Assembly: GCF_025151215.1 (NCBI RefSeq)
Contig: NZ_CP102286.1
Coordinates: 1,178,001-1,242,000 of the forward strand
DNA length: 64,000 nucleotides
DNA from: Parabacteroides merdae ATCC 43184
GTDB lineage: Bacteria > Bacteroidota > Bacteroidia > Bacteroidales > Tannerellaceae
Direction of reading: 5' to 3'
Made by a program: the position numbers and the translations under genes. Under the pieces are notes generated by a model that searched no databases, was not told the DNA's origin, and saw only the letters and a list, made by a program, of their open reading frames with translations. Positions within the stretch are counted from its first letter, which is position 1, and every line of letters begins with the position of its first letter. Positions 36,413 through 47,288 of this stretch are shown here, one piece after another.

Positions 36413-37222
36413 CTATTGAAGGCCGGAGGATGACCGGATAAATCTGAGCAATTCTTTGTTTGCCTGGCTATCCATGACGGTTTCCCGTTTTTCTTCAAAA
36501 AGATTGAGTGTTGTGGAGCATTCCCCACAGATGTCAATGCCTACTACCTGTTCTTTCTGAAGAATAACAGCCAGCAGTTTCTCCAATTCCCATAAGCTGA
36601 GAGAACCTTGATCCCAGTTTGTTGCTGCCGAAGCCGGATTCAAGACATCCTTGTCTATGGAAATGTAAACCGGTCCGTTGATATGTCCGGAAGAAAAGTT
36701 CTGCCAACCCTCTTCGTGCATGAGCGTAGTTTCACTGTAAAACCGAACTTGTCTTTCATATCCTTTCGGCACAGCCTGTATCAGTTTGTCTGAAGAACCT
36801 ACGATAATTACTTTCTTGCAGTTGTTGTTATGGTCCAATATATCCTTTACCCAACTTCCGCAAGAAAGTATGTTGTCAAACAACGGTGGCTGCATATCGG
36901 GATGGTGGTCGAACACAATCAGCGAAAACGGAGTTTCAAGTTTGTCTGTCCAGAATTTAGTCAAATAATGATAATTGCCTGAATCGATGAAATGGACTCC
37001 CTCCGCCGGATAATCAGCAATCATCCCCTTCAAAGCCAAAGCCCCCTCCCTGTCACAGTAGCCATCTGTACCATAAAGATGACGACAATCCAGCCATATA
37101 AATTTATTGTTCCGGGCAAACGCCTCGTAGTCATACACTCCCGTGAAGTTCATGATGATGATCGGCCATGCTATCCGTTTATCTGTTTTTTGATTTTGCC
37201 CGCTCATACGTTGTTTTTGCAT
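36413..37222 (-). CDS. Arginase/ureohydrolase-fold protein
   Basis: 269 residues. Metal-binding signatures of the arginase fold are visible: FDHHPDM near residue 104 (D-x-H-x-D type) and SIDKDVLNP near residue 192. A histidine in IDSGNYHYLTK may be a further ligand. The sequence is otherwise far from arginase or agmatinase, so the substrate is not predicted. AAAGGA six bases before ATG 37222 supports the start. It sits between glgP and mgsA, where a ureohydrolase is unexpected. Confidence 0.78.
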   Translation of the reverse strand: MQKQRMSGQNQKTDKRIAWPIIIMNFTGVYDYEAFARNNKFIWLDCRHLYGTDGYCDREGALALKGMIADYPAEGVHFIDSGNYHYLTKFWTDKLETPFSLIVFDHHPDMQPPLFDNILSCGSWVKDILDHNNNCKKVIIVGSSDKLIQAVPKGYERQVRFYSETTLMHEEGWQNFSSGHINGPVYISIDKDVLNPASAATNWDQGSLSLWELEKLLAVILQKEQVVGIDICGECSTTLNLFEEKRETVMDSQANKELLRFIRSSSGLQ

Positions 37223-37238
37223 ATCCTTTTACTGTTCA

Positions 37239-39797
37239 TTAAAACCATCGTACATAACAGAAATCTTGTCGGTGAGGTAACAAAGCATTCTTGGGATACA
37301 TACGGAAGGCCTGCTTGAAGCTTCCAGCGTTGAAAATGCCGGATGTCGCCTTAAAGGTATATAAATTCCCATTCTTGGAAACCGGCAAAAGGGGAATAAC
37401 CTCATATATGTGATCCTGACCGTCTTCACGCCTGATAATGACCGATTCTATTCCGATTGCGTCATCCAGGCCTTTCTCATCAACGACAACCGTCACCTCA
37501 TATTCCTTTCCGGCTTCAACCGTGGCATTCAGCCCATTCCCTGCCTCTATGGATTTGATTTCTATGGCATCCCATCTGCTTCGGACGTTTGCTTTCCAGT
37601 CAGCCATCATTTTCGCCTTCGCAAAGTTGTCGGCTGCCAGAATGTGGAAATGCTCTGACAGTTTGTTATAGAACCTGTCATAGTAGTCGTCCAACTGTCT
37701 TTTCATGGTAAAATGGGGAGCGATTTGTGCGATTGAGTTCTTGATATACTTGACCCAGTCTTCCGAATAGTTCTTCCCCCCATGCTCGTAATACAGTGGC
37801 AGGATGTCATGCTCCAACAAATAATAGATGGCTTCGGCATCCAGCTGGTTTTGGTACTGTTCATTCTGATAAGTCCTTTTATCAGTCAGTGCCCATCCAG
37901 CATCCTTACGGTATCCTTCATACCACCAACCGTCCAGCACGGAGAAATTAAGCACACCGTTCATCAATGCCTTCTCGCCCGACGTACCCGAAGCTTCTGC
38001 CAACCGCGTAGGGGTGTTCATCCAAATATCCACCCCCGAGATAAGATGGCGTGCCAGGTCCATGTCGTAATTCTCCAAGAATATGATTTTACCTAAAAAT
38101 TCCGGACGCCGGGATATTTCCACGATTTGCTTGATCAGCCCCTGCCCGGCACCGTCATTGGGATGGGCTTTGCCTGCAAAGATGAACTGTACCGGATATT
38201 TCGGATTATTCACAATCCTGGCAAGTCGGTCTATATCCGTGAACAGAAGATGAGCCCTCTTATATGTAGCAAAACGGCGTCCGAAGCCTATTAGAAGAGC
38301 ATCGGGATTGAATCTCTCAAAAATGGAAACGCTCAATGCCGGATCAATCTGACTCCTGAGCCAGTCCTTGCTGCATTTGCTTTTGATATAGTCCAGCAAT
38401 TTTGCTTTCTGTTTTAACCGGGTATTCCATATCTCTTCATCCGGGATGCCATAGACGGCCTCCCAGATTTTCTGATTGGACTGGTCGCAGAAAAAATTCT
38501 CATCAAAATTGTCCTTGAAAAGCTTTTTCCATTCTGCCGCACACCAGGTAGGCAGATGTACCCCGTTGGTTACATAACCCACATGGTTCTCTTCCGGGAA
38601 GTATCCCTTCCAGATCGGCGCAAACATTTGCTGGGATACCGATTTATGCAACTTGCTGACACCGTTTACCTCCTGGCAGGTCTTGCAGGCGAAGACAGAC
38701 ATGCAGAAACGTTCCTCCTTGTCTCCCGGATTGTGACGCCCGAGATCCATCAGGTTATCCCAGGTTATACCCAACTTGCCAGGATATCCCTTCATATATT
38801 TATTGAAAAGCCCTTCGTCAAAATAATCATGACCAGCGGGTACGGGAGTATGTACGGTATAAAGTGAGGAAGCACGTACCAGCTCCATGGCCTGCCCGAA
38901 ATTCAAGCCGCCATTTATGTAATCACAAAGCCGCTGGATATTGATCAGTGCGGCATGCCCCTCATTACAGTGATATACATCTTTCGTTATACCTAAAGCT
39001 CTCAGCGTTATCATCCCGCCTATGCCAAGCAGTATTTCCTGTTTTAGCCGATTCTCCCAGTCGCCTCCATACAGATGGTGAGTGATAGGGCGGTCAAACT
39101 CGCTGTTGAGTTCATTGTCCGTATCCAGCAGATAAAGGGGAATACGCCCCACACTGGCTTTCCAGACATTGGCATGTACCACAAAACTGTCGGCATAGGG
39201 GACGTGGATTACCAGTTGTTTCCCATCCGGTTGCATTACCTTTTCAATCGGGAGCTGCCCGAAATTCTGCGCTTTATAATTGACTGTCTGCTGGCCGTCC
39301 ATGGAAAGCGACTGGTCAAAATAACCGTAACGGTACAAAAGTCCTATGGCACAAAGGTCCACATTGCTGTCCGACGCCTCTTTCAGGTAATCCCCCGCCA
39401 ACATTCCCAAACCGCCGGAATATATCTTAAGGACTTCATCCAAGCCGTATTCCATGCTGAAATAAGCTATTGACGGGCGCTGGTGATCCGGTTCCACATC
39501 TACGTATTTTTTGAAGGCGGAATAGACGGCATCCATTTTATAGACAAAGTTCTCATCATGTGCCAGCGCTACAAGCTTCTCATAATTTATCCGCTCCAGA
39601 AACAATACCGGATTCTGTTCCACCTCTTTCCAAAGTTCCGAATCCAAATCACAATACAGTTTCTTTGCGTCATCATTCCATGTCCACCAGAGATTATGTG
39701 CGATTTCTGCAAGTTTTCGCAGTTCTGCAGGAAGATGTGAACCTACTGTAATCTCCCTCCACTGAGGGGTATTTACATTATAACTTGAATATTCCAT
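37239..39797 (-). CDS. glgP: Alpha-glucan (glycogen) phosphorylase
   Basis: Phosphorolyses glycogen to glucose 1-phosphate. 852 residues of the shorter, bacterial GlgP type: [49 protein letters not shown], then [37 protein letters not shown] and the PLP lysine segment [16 protein letters not shown]-terminal beta domain follows ([20 protein letters not shown]). Intact. Its neighbours pfkA and fbaB would carry the product into glycolysis. Confidence 0.95.
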   Translation of the reverse strand: MEYSSYNVNTPQWREITVGSHLPAELRKLAEIAHNLWWTWNDDAKKLYCDLDSELWKEVEQNPVLFLERINYEKLVALAHDENFVYKMDAVYSAFKKYVDVEPDHQRPSIAYFSMEYGLDEVLKIYSGGLGMLAGDYLKEASDSNVDLCAIGLLYRYGYFDQSLSMDGQQTVNYKAQNFGQLPIEKVMQPDGKQLVIHVPYADSFVVHANVWKASVGRIPLYLLDTDNELNSEFDRPITHHLYGGDWENRLKQEILLGIGGMITLRALGITKDVYHCNEGHAALINIQRLCDYINGGLNFGQAMELVRASSLYTVHTPVPAGHDYFDEGLFNKYMKGYPGKLGITWDNLMDLGRHNPGDKEERFCMSVFACKTCQEVNGVSKLHKSVSQQMFAPIWKGYFPEENHVGYVTNGVHLPTWCAAEWKKLFKDNFDENFFCDQSNQKIWEAVYGIPDEEIWNTRLKQKAKLLDYIKSKCSKDWLRSQIDPALSVSIFERFNPDALLIGFGRRFATYKRAHLLFTDIDRLARIVNNPKYPVQFIFAGKAHPNDGAGQGLIKQIVEISRRPEFLGKIIFLENYDMDLARHLISGVDIWMNTPTRLAEASGTSGEKALMNGVLNFSVLDGWWYEGYRKDAGWALTDKRTYQNEQYQNQLDAEAIYYLLEHDILPLYYEHGGKNYSEDWVKYIKNSIAQIAPHFTMKRQLDDYYDRFYNKLSEHFHILAADNFAKAKMMADWKANVRSRWDAIEIKSIEAGNGLNATVEAGKEYEVTVVVDEKGLDDAIGIESVIIRREDGQDHIYEVIPLLPVSKNGNLYTFKATSGIFNAGSFKQAFRMYPKNALLPHRQDFCYVRWF

Positions 39798-39818
39798 GAC
39801 ATTTTAATTAAATAAGTC

Positions 39819-42065
39819 CTAATCTTTATTCAGTCCTTTTATTATTTTTCGTTTACCGACAATCCATACCGTATCATTCTCCTTGAAAATTGTATCAGGG
39901 TCTGGATTCATAATATTCACGGTACTCCTCTCTATTCCGATAATGATGCTATCCGATATGTCTGCCTCCCGGATCGTCTTTCCGATCAATGGTGAACCTC
40001 CTTCGACAGGAAATTGCCCTATTTCCATCTCATCCTGCGAGGATGTTCCGTTCCCGTTCCTTTCTACCTTCTTTTGCTCCATGGATGTCCGGAAGCTTTC
40101 CAACTGTCGGTCCGTACCTACGACCGTAACCTTGTCATATGGATAGAGATGTTCTTCCCCTTGTGGTATATCTAGGCGTTTTTCTCCACGGGTGATTGAA
40201 ATCACATTTATCTGAAACAAGGTGCGCAAGCTGCTTTCTTTTAATGTTCTGCCCACATATATGGAATCAGGGGATACTGTGAAATCCGCCAAATGTAATT
40301 CCTTGAACGGGATATTGCTGCCAAGGGTGGAGCCTGTATCACTTTCTGTAGAAAGTCCATTCCCGTCCGTCCCCTGAAAGTTTGCCATAAATTGTCTCTC
40401 TATAGTCAGCGACCGTTTCTTGATCCGCTTGGAAAAATAAATGACGGCAATGATAATGGAAGAGACTACCAACCCGGCTCCCAAGGCAACATTGAAAAGA
40501 TGGGTAATGATACTCATCATGATAATCGTGCAGATCAGTATTTTGACAAGTACTATTGATACCAAAGGCCCTCTGTTGAACTTGTTGTCCGTCCAGAGTT
40601 TACGGAACTCGGTTGAATTGTTCCTTTTCATGATGATGGCCCATAGAAACGGGGATATGACAAGAAAGATGATGATGAAGCCCAACAAGTTCCCTTCCAT
40701 TCCCGGCAGACTTTTCCTAATCAAAGGATGCACATAGGAAAAATATAAAGTGATGAAAAAAACGCATACGACCAGATAGAGTGTGACAGACACCAGCATA
40801 GACCGGATCAGTTTATGCCAAGTACCCTGGTGTTTTACAGTCATTGCCCCGGACGTATAGTGTACGAGATAATCTTTCAGGGATTCAGGCATGTGGATGT
40901 CTATAAACCGGTATGCTGGTTCCGAAAGCCGTATCATATAGGGGGTAAGAAAAGTCGTTATGACAGATACTGCCACTATGACCGGATAGAGATACTTGTC
41001 CGTAACATTCAGACTGACGCCTAAAGATGCGATGATGAATGCGAATTCACCGACCTGTGTCAGTGAAAAGCCGGACTGTATGGCAATTTTCAACGGCTGG
41101 CCGGAAAGCAAGACACCAAAGCTCCCGAACAGTACCTGACCGGACAGTACCAGCAATGTCAGGATGAGAATAGGGACGGCATATTCCCACATCATGGCAG
41201 GATCGATCATCATTCCTACCGACACGAAAAATATGGAAGCGAACAGGTCTTTTACCGGCTGTACGATATGTACGATTTTTTCCGCTTCAACGGTCTCTGC
41301 CAGCAGGGACCCCATGACAAAGGCTCCCAATGCGGCAGAAAATCCCGCTTTTGTCGCAATCATCACCATTCCCAGGCAAAGTCCCAGAGAGGTTATCAAT
41401 AAAATCTCGTTGCTGGTGAAACGGCGTATCTTCTTCAGCAGGGTAGGTATCAGATAGATACCCAATGCCGACCAGAAAATCAGGAAAGCGGCCAGCTTCA
41501 ATATACTTTCCAGCATCTCCTTCCCTTCAAAATGTTTGCCTACCGCCAACGTGGAAAGAACAACCATCATCACTACAGCCACCAGATCTTCGATAACAAG
41601 AATCCCCAAGACAATGCCAGTGAATTTCTGTTGGAGAAGTCCCATGTCATTGAAGGCCTTGAATACGATGGCCGTGGACGACATGGACAACATTCCACCC
41701 AGAAAAATACTGCTCATGTGGGAGAACCCCATTGCATTCCCCGCTGTATAACCTATGAACATCATGCCACATACAATAGTGACAGTGGCAACGATAGCCG
41801 TAATGCCCACATTTATCAATTTCTTGAACGAAAAGTCCAGTCCCATCGCGAACAGCAGAAAAATGACACCGATGTCCGCCCATATTTTGATATTGGCAGG
41901 ATCGGAAACAGTCGGGACCAAAGAAACGGAAGGACCCGCCATAATACCGGCTACAATGTAGCCCAATATGACCGGTTGCTTCAGCCACTTGAAAATGACG
42001 GTTACAATACCGGCAATAATCAGAATTATGGCAAGATCCGATATTAAGGGAGCAACTTCTGACAT
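39819..42065 (-). CDS. KefB-type cation:proton antiporter with two RCK-C domains
   Basis: 748 residues. About twelve membrane segments fill residues 1-380 (start MSEVAPLISDLAIILIIAGI; VILGYIVAGIMAGP; SAALGAFVMGSLLAET; FFVSVGMMIDP), the CPA2 antiporter pattern. Further membrane segments follow near 415-545. The tail has two TrkA-C/RCK-C domains (VGRTLKESSLRTLFQINVIS near 610; LIGKTIREADISDSIIIGIE near 690) but no NAD-binding RCK-N. Likely potassium or sodium for proton exchange, useful against methylglyoxal or acid stress; that link is inferred from KefB. Confidence 0.88.
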   Translation of the reverse strand: MSEVAPLISDLAIILIIAGIVTVIFKWLKQPVILGYIVAGIMAGPSVSLVPTVSDPANIKIWADIGVIFLLFAMGLDFSFKKLINVGITAIVATVTIVCGMMFIGYTAGNAMGFSHMSSIFLGGMLSMSSTAIVFKAFNDMGLLQQKFTGIVLGILVIEDLVAVVMMVVLSTLAVGKHFEGKEMLESILKLAAFLIFWSALGIYLIPTLLKKIRRFTSNEILLITSLGLCLGMVMIATKAGFSAALGAFVMGSLLAETVEAEKIVHIVQPVKDLFASIFFVSVGMMIDPAMMWEYAVPILILTLLVLSGQVLFGSFGVLLSGQPLKIAIQSGFSLTQVGEFAFIIASLGVSLNVTDKYLYPVIVAVSVITTFLTPYMIRLSEPAYRFIDIHMPESLKDYLVHYTSGAMTVKHQGTWHKLIRSMLVSVTLYLVVCVFFITLYFSYVHPLIRKSLPGMEGNLLGFIIIFLVISPFLWAIIMKRNNSTEFRKLWTDNKFNRGPLVSIVLVKILICTIIMMSIITHLFNVALGAGLVVSSIIIAVIYFSKRIKKRSLTIERQFMANFQGTDGNGLSTESDTGSTLGSNIPFKELHLADFTVSPDSIYVGRTLKESSLRTLFQINVISITRGEKRLDIPQGEEHLYPYDKVTVVGTDRQLESFRTSMEQKKVERNGNGTSSQDEMEIGQFPVEGGSPLIGKTIREADISDSIIIGIERSTVNIMNPDPDTIFKENDTVWIVGKRKIIKGLNKD

Positions 42066-42078
42066 ATTAACGGTTATT

Positions 42079-43062
42079 TTAGATCGATAATTCGTTAAGG
42101 ACCCGGATCAGGCTTTTGTCAATAGGCTTGTCCTTTTTGATTGCCTGGACAAAAGGAACATAAACAATCTCGTTGTTCCGTATGCCTATCATAACATTTC
42201 GCTGGCCTTCCATTAAGGCCTGGATTGCGGCTTCACCCAGCCGGCTTGCCAGTATACGGTCATTGGCACTCGGAGCACCACCCCGTTGCAGATGGCCCAG
42301 GATAGAAACCCTGACATCATACCCGGGATATTCCTTCTTTACCCGGTCGGCGTAATATATGGCACCTCCATTCTTGTTTTCAGGACTTTCGGTCACAATT
42401 ACGATGCTGCTGTTTTTCGTCTTTCTGAATCCGCGCCCGATGAATGTTTCCAACTGGTCCACGTCCGTCCTGTCCTCCGGGATGATGGCCGCTTCAGCAC
42501 CGGAAGCTATTGCGCTGTTTTGTGCCAGGAAGCCCGCATCACGCCCCATCACTTCGACAAAGAAGATACGGTCATGGGAGGTTGCCGTGTCCCTGATTTT
42601 ATCCACGCATTCCACAATGGTGTTCAATGCCGTATCATATCCTATGGTAAAATCGGTACCATATAGGTCATTGTCAATGGTGCCGGGCAATCCTATGCAC
42701 GTCACATCATACTCCTCCGCAAAGATACGGGCTCCCGTCAGGGAACCGTCTCCACCGATAATTATCAAAGCATTGATGTTCTCTTTCTGTATGACCTTAT
42801 AAGCTTTCTTGCGTCCTTCGGGAGTGGTGAAAGTCTCGGAGCGAGCTGTTTTCAGTATGGTGCCTCCCCTCTGGATAATGCTACTTACATCTTCCGTCGT
42901 GAGTTCTTTCACTTCACCGGCAATCAGCCCCTCGTAACCTCTATAAATTCCTTTCACTTTAAATCCGTTAAAAATGGCGGCGCGGGTCACGGCACGGATA
43001 GCCGCGTTCATTCCTGAAGCATCCCCTCCGGAAGTCAGAATTCCAATATACTTGTTATCCAT
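42079..43062 (-). CDS. pfkA: 6-phosphofructokinase
   Basis: Phosphorylates fructose 6-phosphate. 327 residues with [63 protein letters not shown] (seen across residues 119-140, catalytic Asp in TIDND), [11 protein letters not shown] and [15 protein letters not shown]. The glycine at the GGDGS position suggests ATP rather than pyrophosphate as donor. Complete. Ends 13 bases before the antiporter gene. Confidence 0.95.
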
Positions 43063-43087
43063 AATTTGTTTTTTATATTTTAATTAA

Positions 43088-43583
43088 TCAGGCAAAATTA
43101 GAAAGCAACTGTTTTAGCCTTTTTCTGCTATAAAAGATACGGCTTTTTATCGTACTCAGTGACACTCCTATCTTTGCGGCTATTTCCCGATATTTGACTC
43201 CGGTACAACATAAAAACGACATAATGTGCTTTAGGCAATGTTTTAAGGGCTTCCCTTATCTCTTTTGCATCATGCCCGTTATCCACGAAAATGAAAGAGT
43301 CATCCCTTAACAGGAAATGATATTCAGGTTCTGATAATACATATAAATTCCCTCGTATTTTCTTTGTCCGGCAATTATTGATAAATGCATTGCGCATGAT
43401 GGTATACATCCAGCCTTTAAAATTCGTACCGGAATCAAACTTATCCTTATTATCCAACGTCCTCAACATTGTTTCCTGCAACAAGTTTTCTGCTTCATCC
43501 TTGTCAGCAGTCAGTTTATATGCAAAACAATGCAGTTCATTCTGAAGGGCTACCAGCGCTTTATCGAAATCAAATCCTCTCAT
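43088..43583 (-). pseudogene. ECF-like sigma factor, frameshifted in region 4
   Basis: From ATG 43583 (MRGFDFDKAL) the sigma region 2 is intact (LTADKDEAENLLQETMLRTL, FKGWMYTIMRNAFINNCR). In region 4, after ALKTLPKAHYVVFMLY, the frame diverges into a short unrelated tail ending at 43128. One base over, the expected sequence continues: GVKYREIAAKIGVSLSTIKS, then RIFYSRKRLKQLL and a stop at 43088. The shift is at TTGTACCGG near 43200. Without it this would be a normal 160-residue sigma that could control the island. Confidence 0.85.
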
Positions 43584-43668
43584 TATATTTATTTTGGAAT
43601 TCAAATATCCGGGTGAAGGCATTCCCTGATAATAAGAAATGCCTTCTGTAGAGTCTCATCAAGATATC

Positions 43669-44097
43669 TTATTTGACATCAATAGTTTTGGTGGTTTCCT
43701 GAACCTTCTTATCTACGACTTTGGGAATATCGATAAACAGGACCCCGTGTTCCACTTTGGCCGAAATTTTATCTTTTTCCACATTATCCGGCAGCAGGAT
43801 ACTCTGCTGGAATCGGGAATAGGAGAATTCACGGCGCAAGTATTTTCCGTCTTTCTTCTCCTCCTTTTTCTCGTCCTTTTTTTCCATGCAGATTACCAGA
43901 TTGTTGCTTTCATCCACACTTACCTTAAAATCATTCTTGGTCATTCCCGGAGCTGCCAGTTCTACCTTGTAGTCCTTTTCATTCTCAATCACATTGATGG
44001 CTGGAGCCGTAGCGTTTGCTCTTGCCATCCATTCATTGTCAAAGAAATCGTTAAAAATACTCGGTAACCAATTCTGGTTTGTTTTTACAGGTACCAT
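43669..44097 (-). CDS. Hsp20/alpha-crystallin small heat-shock protein
   Basis: 142 residues. The alpha-crystallin domain spans about 35-135: NVIENEKDYKVELAAPGMTKNDFKV, VICMEKKDEKK linker rich in Lys and Glu, LRREFSYSRFQQSILLPDNV, and EHGVLFIDIPK. N-terminal WLPSIFNDFFDNEW is typical of Bacteroidetes members. It should hold unfolded proteins without ATP. It lies inside the glycolysis run, between the sigma gene and gpmA. Confidence 0.95.
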   Translation of the reverse strand: MVPVKTNQNWLPSIFNDFFDNEWMARANATAPAINVIENEKDYKVELAAPGMTKNDFKVSVDESNNLVICMEKKDEKKEEKKDGKYLRREFSYSRFQQSILLPDNVEKDKISAKVEHGVLFIDIPKVVDKKVQETTKTIDVK

Positions 44098-44164
44098 TTT
44101 TACCTCCTCTTTAAAAGTTAATAATTAAAACTTAAAAAAAAGCATCTGCTTGATAGACAGATTT

Positions 44165-44914
44165 TTATTTTTTAGCCATCCCTTGTTTGGCCACAGCTTC
44201 TGCCCGTTTCCGTATCTCTTCCGGGTTTCCAAGGTAGTAGTCCTTGACAAGAACCAGCCTGTCGTCAAATTCAAAGACATAAGGAACTGCCGTAGGCAGG
44301 TTCAGGTTGGAAATATCCGTATCGGAAATTCCTTTGAGATGCTTGATGATTCCGCGCAGGCTGTTACCATGGGCGACTACCAGCAGGCTGTCCTTATACA
44401 TCAATGCGGGAAAGATGATGCATTTCCAGTAAGGCATGACACGCCCAATAGTATCTTTCAGGGATTCCGTACGGGGAAGTTCGCTATCTGGTACACCGGC
44501 ATAGCGGATATCCATGCCCGGATTACGGGGATCATCTTTGCCTACCGGAGCGGGAGCCACGTCATAGCTTCTTCGCCAGATGTGTACTTGTTCTTCACCA
44601 TATTGGACCGCTGTTTCACTCTTATTCAGTCCCTGAAGCATGCCGTAATGCTTCTCGTTCAGCCGCCAGGTCTTTTCAACCGGAATCCAGTCTTTATCCA
44701 GCCGGTCCAAGACACAGTTCAACGTTTTTACGGCACGTTTCAAGTAAGAAGTGTAAGCTGCCTCAAAAGAAAATCCAGCCTCCCGTAATGCATCGCCTGC
44801 CTTGCAGGCTTCTTCAACTCCTTTCTCGCTTAAATCCACGTCCGTCCATCCAGTAAAACGGTTTTCTTTGTTCCATAGACTTTCGCCATGACGTAATAAC
44901 ACTATTCTTTTCAT
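44165..44914 (-). CDS. gpmA: 2,3-bisphosphoglycerate-dependent phosphoglycerate mutase
   Basis: Interconverts 3- and 2-phosphoglycerate. 249 residues from ATG 44914 ([20 protein letters not shown] with the phosphohistidine), then [42 protein letters not shown] and VAHGNSLRG with the second histidine. An upstream ATG at 44935 would overlap the end of fbaB and adds seven unlike residues. Confidence 0.95.
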
Positions 44915-44927
44915 GGATACTTCTTCT

Positions 44928-45977
44928 TTATGCAATGGTTATTGAAGAATCCAGATATACGTCCTGAATGGTGTTCAGAAGTTGAATTCCGTCTTTCATC
45001 GGTTTCTGGAAAGCCTTACGACCGCTGATCAGCCCCATACCACCTGCACGCTTATTTACTACTGCCGTTACGACAGCATCATGCAGGTCGGATTCCCCAT
45101 GGGATTCACCGCCCGAGTTAATCAATCCGACACGTCCCATATAGCCATTCGCCACCTGATAACGGCAAAGGTCTATCGGATGGTCAGTGGTCAGTTCCGA
45201 ATACATACACTCGTTTGTCTTTCCGAATCCGATAGCCTTGAAACCGCCGTTATTGGATGGGAGCTTCTGCTTCACGATATCGGCTTTAATGGTAACCCCG
45301 ATATGGTTGGCTTGTCCTGTCAAGTCGGCAGCGGCATGATAGTCGGTACCATCCTTTTTGAAGCTGCTGTTTCTCAAATAGCACCACAGAATAGTAGCCA
45401 TTCCCAGTTCGTGGGCATATTCAAAAGCCTGTGACACTTCCACTATCTGGCGGCGGCTTTGTTCCGAACCGAAATAAATGGTAGCACCGACAGCTACGGC
45501 TCCCATGTTCCATGCCTCTTTCACCGTACCGAACATTACCTGGTCGTAGCTGTTCGGATAAGTCAGCAACTCATTATGGTTCAGCTTGACGATAAAAGGT
45601 ATCTTGTGTGCATATTTGCGTGCCACGGCGCCCAACACACCGAATGTGGATGCCACGGCATTACACCCTCCTTCAATGGCCAGCTTTATGATGTTTTCGG
45701 GATCGAAATAAAGCGGATTGGGGGCGAAAGACGCTCCTGCAGAATGTTCTATGCCCTGGTCTACAGGCAGAATGGATACATAGCCCGTATTGGCCAGACG
45801 TCCATGTCCGTATAAAGCCTGCAAACTTTCCAATGTACGGATATTCCTGTCGGAATTCATCCATACCTTATCTATCATATCCGGTCCCGGAATATGGATA
45901 AGTTGTTTGTCTATCGTCTTACATGTATGGTTCAGGTAGTACTCAGCCTTTCCTCCCAATAAATCTACTATTTTCAT
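44928..45977 (-). CDS. fbaB: Class I fructose-bisphosphate aldolase, DhnA/FbaB type
   Basis: Splits fructose 1,6-bisphosphate. 349 residues: [20 protein letters not shown] near residue 70, [52 protein letters not shown], and the C-terminal phosphate loop [19 protein letters not shown]. Lysines for the Schiff base lie in KLNHNE and in the later part of the barrel. It overlaps closely with gpmA (13-base gap), and feeds both gpmA and mgsA substrates. Confidence 0.93.
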
Positions 45978-46005
45978 TTTATTTATTTTTATTGATTATT
46001 CTGGT

Positions 46006-46488
46006 TTATGACTCCCGTTCACCCAGTTTTGCATCCATAAAAAGGATAGCACAGTCTCCGGCTTTCCTCAGATGACTAACAATATTGAGTACATTCGCTT
46101 CATCTTCTACTTGCTCACGAACAAATTGCCACAAGAAGTCCTGAGTGGCATTGTCTTTCTCTTCGGATGCTACCTGTACCAACTCATCAATCAGTTTGGA
46201 AACATGTTTTTCATGCTCCAAAGCATGCTCGAATACTTCAACAGGGTTACCCCAACCTTGTGGAACCACATCGACCTTGTCTACTTTCGGGGTTGCCTCA
46301 CGCTTAATCATGTACCCGGCAATGGCATATGCATGCCCGGTCTCTTCTGCAGACTGTTTCTGCATCCAGCGAGCCATTCCGGAAAAGCCCTCTCTTTCCA
46401 GATAAAAAGACATTGATAAATACAGGTTGGCAGACCATAATTCTGCTGTGATTTGCTCATTCAGAGCATTTTGCAATTTTTCAGTCAT
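46006..46488 (-). CDS. ftnA: Ferritin
   Basis: 160-residue ferritin subunit that stores iron. The four-helix bundle shows ITAELWSANLYLSMSFYLE (ferroxidase Glu), WMQKQSAEETGHAYAIAGYM (Glu and His ligands), FEHALEHEKHVSKLIDELV and FVREQVEDEANV. All ferroxidase positions look intact. It precedes fbaB by 28 bases in the same direction. Confidence 0.95.
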   Translation of the reverse strand: MTEKLQNALNEQITAELWSANLYLSMSFYLEREGFSGMARWMQKQSAEETGHAYAIAGYMIKREATPKVDKVDVVPQGWGNPVEVFEHALEHEKHVSKLIDELVQVASEEKDNATQDFLWQFVREQVEDEANVLNIVSHLRKAGDCAILFMDAKLGERES

Positions 46489-46538
46489 GATGAATCAAAC
46501 TTTTAATGTTAATAATAAATCCAAATTATCTCTCTTCT

Positions 46539-47186
46539 TTAAGAACAAGCATGGGCTTGTTTCAAGATTTCAATTAATACCGGACGTATCCCGCTGATAA
46601 AACATTCCACGGCGATCACCATTAGAATAAGTCCCATCAGTCTCATCATCACATTGTTTCCCGTCTCTCCCAAGATTTTTAAAAGCTGGGTGGACGCGCA
46701 CAGAATAAAGAAGGAAAGAATGCAGACCAAAGCGATTACGCCAAGCAATACTATTTTGAAAGTATATTCCGAAGCATCTTCCATCAATGTTATTCCACTG
46801 GAAATCGCTCCCGGACCGCATAACATCGGAATGGCAAGAGGTGTGATGGTTATATCTTTGGAATATTCTTTTCGTTCAGTTTCATTCAGTTTCACATGGG
46901 TAAAATGTGCCTGCAACATATCATATCCGATTTTAAAGATGATGATACCTCCCACAATCCGGAATCCGTTTGTTGAGATGCCGAAAAAATGAAACAGAAA
47001 CCTGCCCGATAATGTAAAAAGGACTAATATGATAAATGCAATGATACATGCTTTCAAGGCGATATATCTGCGTTCTTTCGTATCCATTCCATCAGTCATT
47101 TGCAGGAATACCGGCATTACTCCAAGAGGGTCCATCAAGGTGAATAGCGAAGTGAAACACAATGTTAAATATACAAATATATCCAT
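46539..47186 (-). CDS. MarC-family integral membrane protein
   Basis: About 215 residues from ATG 47186 (MDIFVYLTLCFTSLFTLMDP). Six membrane segments, with the family motifs FTLMDPLGVMPVFL near the start, GFRIVGGIIIFKIGYDML, and PLAIPMLCGPGAI. Function of the family is unknown. The longer reading from 47264 adds an unlikely 26-residue N-terminus. Confidence 0.9.
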   Translation of the reverse strand: MDIFVYLTLCFTSLFTLMDPLGVMPVFLQMTDGMDTKERRYIALKACIIAFIILVLFTLSGRFLFHFFGISTNGFRIVGGIIIFKIGYDMLQAHFTHVKLNETERKEYSKDITITPLAIPMLCGPGAISSGITLMEDASEYTFKIVLLGVIALVCILSFFILCASTQLLKILGETGNNVMMRLMGLILMVIAVECFISGIRPVLIEILKQAHACS

Positions 47187-47288
47187 GATGACATATAGTT
47201 TATTATCGATTATTATATCGCAAAAAACATACCAGATAGCATTCTGCAATATTAAATTTTGCATAACATCAATCTTAAATCCATACCG

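Noticed and set aside
43128..43220. Programmed frameshifting in the sigma gene
   Set aside because: No slippery run or downstream pseudoknot is visible at the shift site; a plain indel is simpler.
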